46,581 nt of DNA, taken from NCBI GenBank assembly GCA_905209765.1, contig CAJLUE010000007.1, forward strand, positions 1 to 46,581, read 5' to 3'. Source of the DNA: an uncultured Collinsella sp. Its GTDB lineage: Bacteria; Actinomycetota; Coriobacteriia; Coriobacteriales; Coriobacteriaceae. Numbering within the stretch: position 1 is the first letter of the stretch; each line of letters begins with the position of its first letter. Of this stretch, positions 45,530 to 46,581 are shown piece by piece. A program made the translations under genes and the position numbers. A model generated the notes under the pieces. It did not search any database. It was not told the origin of the DNA and saw only the letters and a program-made list of their open reading frames with translations.

Positions 45530-46239
45530 CCGGGCGCAGCATCTTCGATCGGCACGATGTCTTGGTAGATCAGGCGATGCTTGGCGTCGCACCATTTGTC
45601 GTCGTGGTAGTGGCCGAAGAACCAGGCGCGGTAGCCGAGCTGACCGTCGAGCTCGGCAAGGAATCGCTGAAGTCGGTCGCCCCGATACTCGCGCCCGCGC
45701 TCGCGACACAGCTTCTCCGCCAGGGCGGCAGGGGCCTCGTGAGTCACAACGTAGTCGACCTTCCAGCCCACGCGGTCGAGCGAGGAGCGGCAGTGCTCCG
45801 TCTCTTCCTCGCTCGGCATCTCCTCGGGCCACCAGCTCCTCCCCTCCTTGCGATACTGCCTGTCGTTGCTCGCGGCGCCGCCCATGGCAAGGACTGTGAG
45901 CCCGTCGATATCGAACACCTCTCCACGCATCAGGTGCAGCACGCGCGGTCGCACCTCATGGACGAGCCCATCGTTCCACTCCCGTACCCGCAGATTGGCC
46001 AAGGCGTGATGGTTCTCATGGTTTCCGTCGACGAAGCACGTAGTCCACGGTTTGGACTCGAACCAGTCGAGCCAATATCTCTCAGCATTCGAGCCGTCCC
46101 AGACAAAGCCGAAGTCGCCGGCCACGATCACCGCGTCATCGCGCGTCAGCGTGCGGCCCAGTGGCCAAGACTTGAAGGCAAACCGGCTGGCCCCGTACTC
46201 GGCCCTGCCGTGCACGTCTCCTGTCACATAGACAGCCAT
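45502..46239 (-). CDS. Calcineurin-like metallophosphoesterase, first of a tandem pair
   Basis: 245 residues. All metallophosphoesterase motifs appear in order: TGDVHG near 6, GDFGFVWDG, DGNHENHHAL (about 72), THEAP (about 165) and FGHYHDD (about 215). A soluble protein. Long family members of this kind are common in mobile elements of gut Firmicutes and Actinobacteria; the substrate is unknown. ATG at 46239 shares its A with the preceding stop (TGATG overlap), so translation is coupled to the upstream paralogue. Confidence 0.85.
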   Translation of the reverse strand: MAVYVTGDVHGRAEYGASRFAFKSWPLGRTLTRDDAVIVAGDFGFVWDGSNAERYWLDWFESKPWTTCFVDGNHENHHALANLRVREWNDGLVHEVRPRVLHLMRGEVFDIDGLTVLAMGGAASNDRQYRKEGRSWWPEEMPSEEETEHCRSSLDRVGWKVDYVVTHEAPAALAEKLCRERGREYRGDRLQRFLAELDGQLGYRAWFFGHYHDDKWCDAKHRLIYQDIVPIEDAAPGSRNLLEAL

Positions 46240-46581
46240 CAGTACGCACCCCACGGCAGGAGTTTGTCCCCGAGCCTCACGATCCGGTCGTACAGCACGG
46301 TATGACGTTCGTCCGGGTTGCTGTCTCGGTGAAAATGGCCGTAATACCAGCGCTTGTAGTCCAGGCGATTCTCGAGCTCGTCAAGGAATTCGGTTAGCCG
46401 GTCCACATCAGGGCGCTCCCAGCCTAGGTCCGGGTAGAGCGTCGGCGAGAGCATGCGCGTCGAGCAGGTATGGGTGATGACGCAGTCGACCCTCCAGCCG
46501 ACCTCGTCGAGCTTTGCCCGCGCGGTATCGAAATCGCGCTCGTCCGGGAGCTCCTGAGGCCACCAGCTGGAATACGGCACG
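46239..46581 (-). CDS. Second metallophosphoesterase of the pair, C-terminal part (5' end outside the window)
   Basis: About 113 residues of C-terminus are visible: a WWPQELPDERDF segment parallel to WWPEEMPSEEE in the neighbour, ITHTCSTRM (third motif), and YGHFHRD (last metal motif). The same arrangement and spacing as the next gene shows a tandem duplication. The N-terminus and its metal motifs are off the window edge. Confidence 0.8.
   Translation of the reverse strand, partial: VPYSSWWPQELPDERDFDTARAKLDEVGWRVDCVITHTCSTRMLSPTLYPDLGWERPDVDRLTEFLDELENRLDYKRWYYGHFHRDSNPDERHTVLYDRIVRLGDKLLPWGAY

Overview
The window looks like chromosome of a high-GC anaerobic actinobacterium of the class Coriobacteriia, most likely Collinsella or a close relative. 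The grounds are a Ser/Thr-kinase, FHA, PP2C, RodA, PBP and PASTA-kinase cluster of actinobacterial type, a homodimer-type pyruvate:ferredoxin oxidoreductase, rubrerythrin and carbamate kinase (anaerobic metabolism), LytS/LytTR-type two-component pairs, and GC-rich short-spaced genes. The genus is an inference; no 16S rRNA gene is present. REGION 1 (1-11.2 kb, mostly minus strand): the start of a rubrerythrin gene, an Rrf2 regulator with a MutY-like glycosylase, a tRNA-Asp, a small phosphoesterase, and two paralogous LytS-type kinase/LytTR regulator pairs. A glycosyltransferase sits in the operon of the first pair; a UMF1-like transporter and a zinc-phospholipase-C-like protein lie between the pairs. 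REGION 2 (11.2-22.2 kb): an amidohydrolase and an APC permease, an anchored C39-like cysteine peptidase, carbamate kinase, a DUF3830-like protein with an unknown partner, and pyruvate:ferredoxin oxidoreductase. REGION 3 (22.6-31.6 kb): a compact minus-strand operon of membrane protein, Ser/Thr kinase, membrane protein and FHA protein that looks like a self-contained phosphosignalling unit, then recR, ybaB and dnaX with a foreign-looking plus-strand gene inserted between ybaB and dnaX, then a YcxB-like protein. REGION 4 (31.7-42 kb, plus strand): the cell-wall growth control cluster, comprising a polytopic Ser/Thr kinase, an FhaA-like protein, an FhaB-like protein, a PP2C phosphatase, a single polypeptide that fuses RodA (SEDS polymerase) to a class B penicillin-binding protein, and a four-PASTA PknB kinase, closed by a strong terminator. 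The kinases and phosphatase would set the phosphorylation state read by the FHA proteins and so tune the fused peptidoglycan synthase. REGION 5 (42.1 kb to the end): the left edge of an integrated element. A 3' fragment of tRNA-Arg(CCU) marks the attachment site, followed by a tyrosine integrase, two small DNA-binding-type genes, a coiled-coil protein and tandem metallophosphoesterases; its right edge is outside the window. Intergenic spaces carry several long inverted repeats (2.2-2.4, 15.5, 18.3-18.6 and 22.6 kb) that go beyond simple terminators and look like families of dispersed palindromic elements. The most unusual items are the RodA-PBP fusion, the four-gene kinase/FHA operon whose FHA domain lacks the usual phosphate-binding arginine, the polytopic kinase with HLD in place of HRD, and the MutY-like protein lacking the iron-sulphur cysteines.
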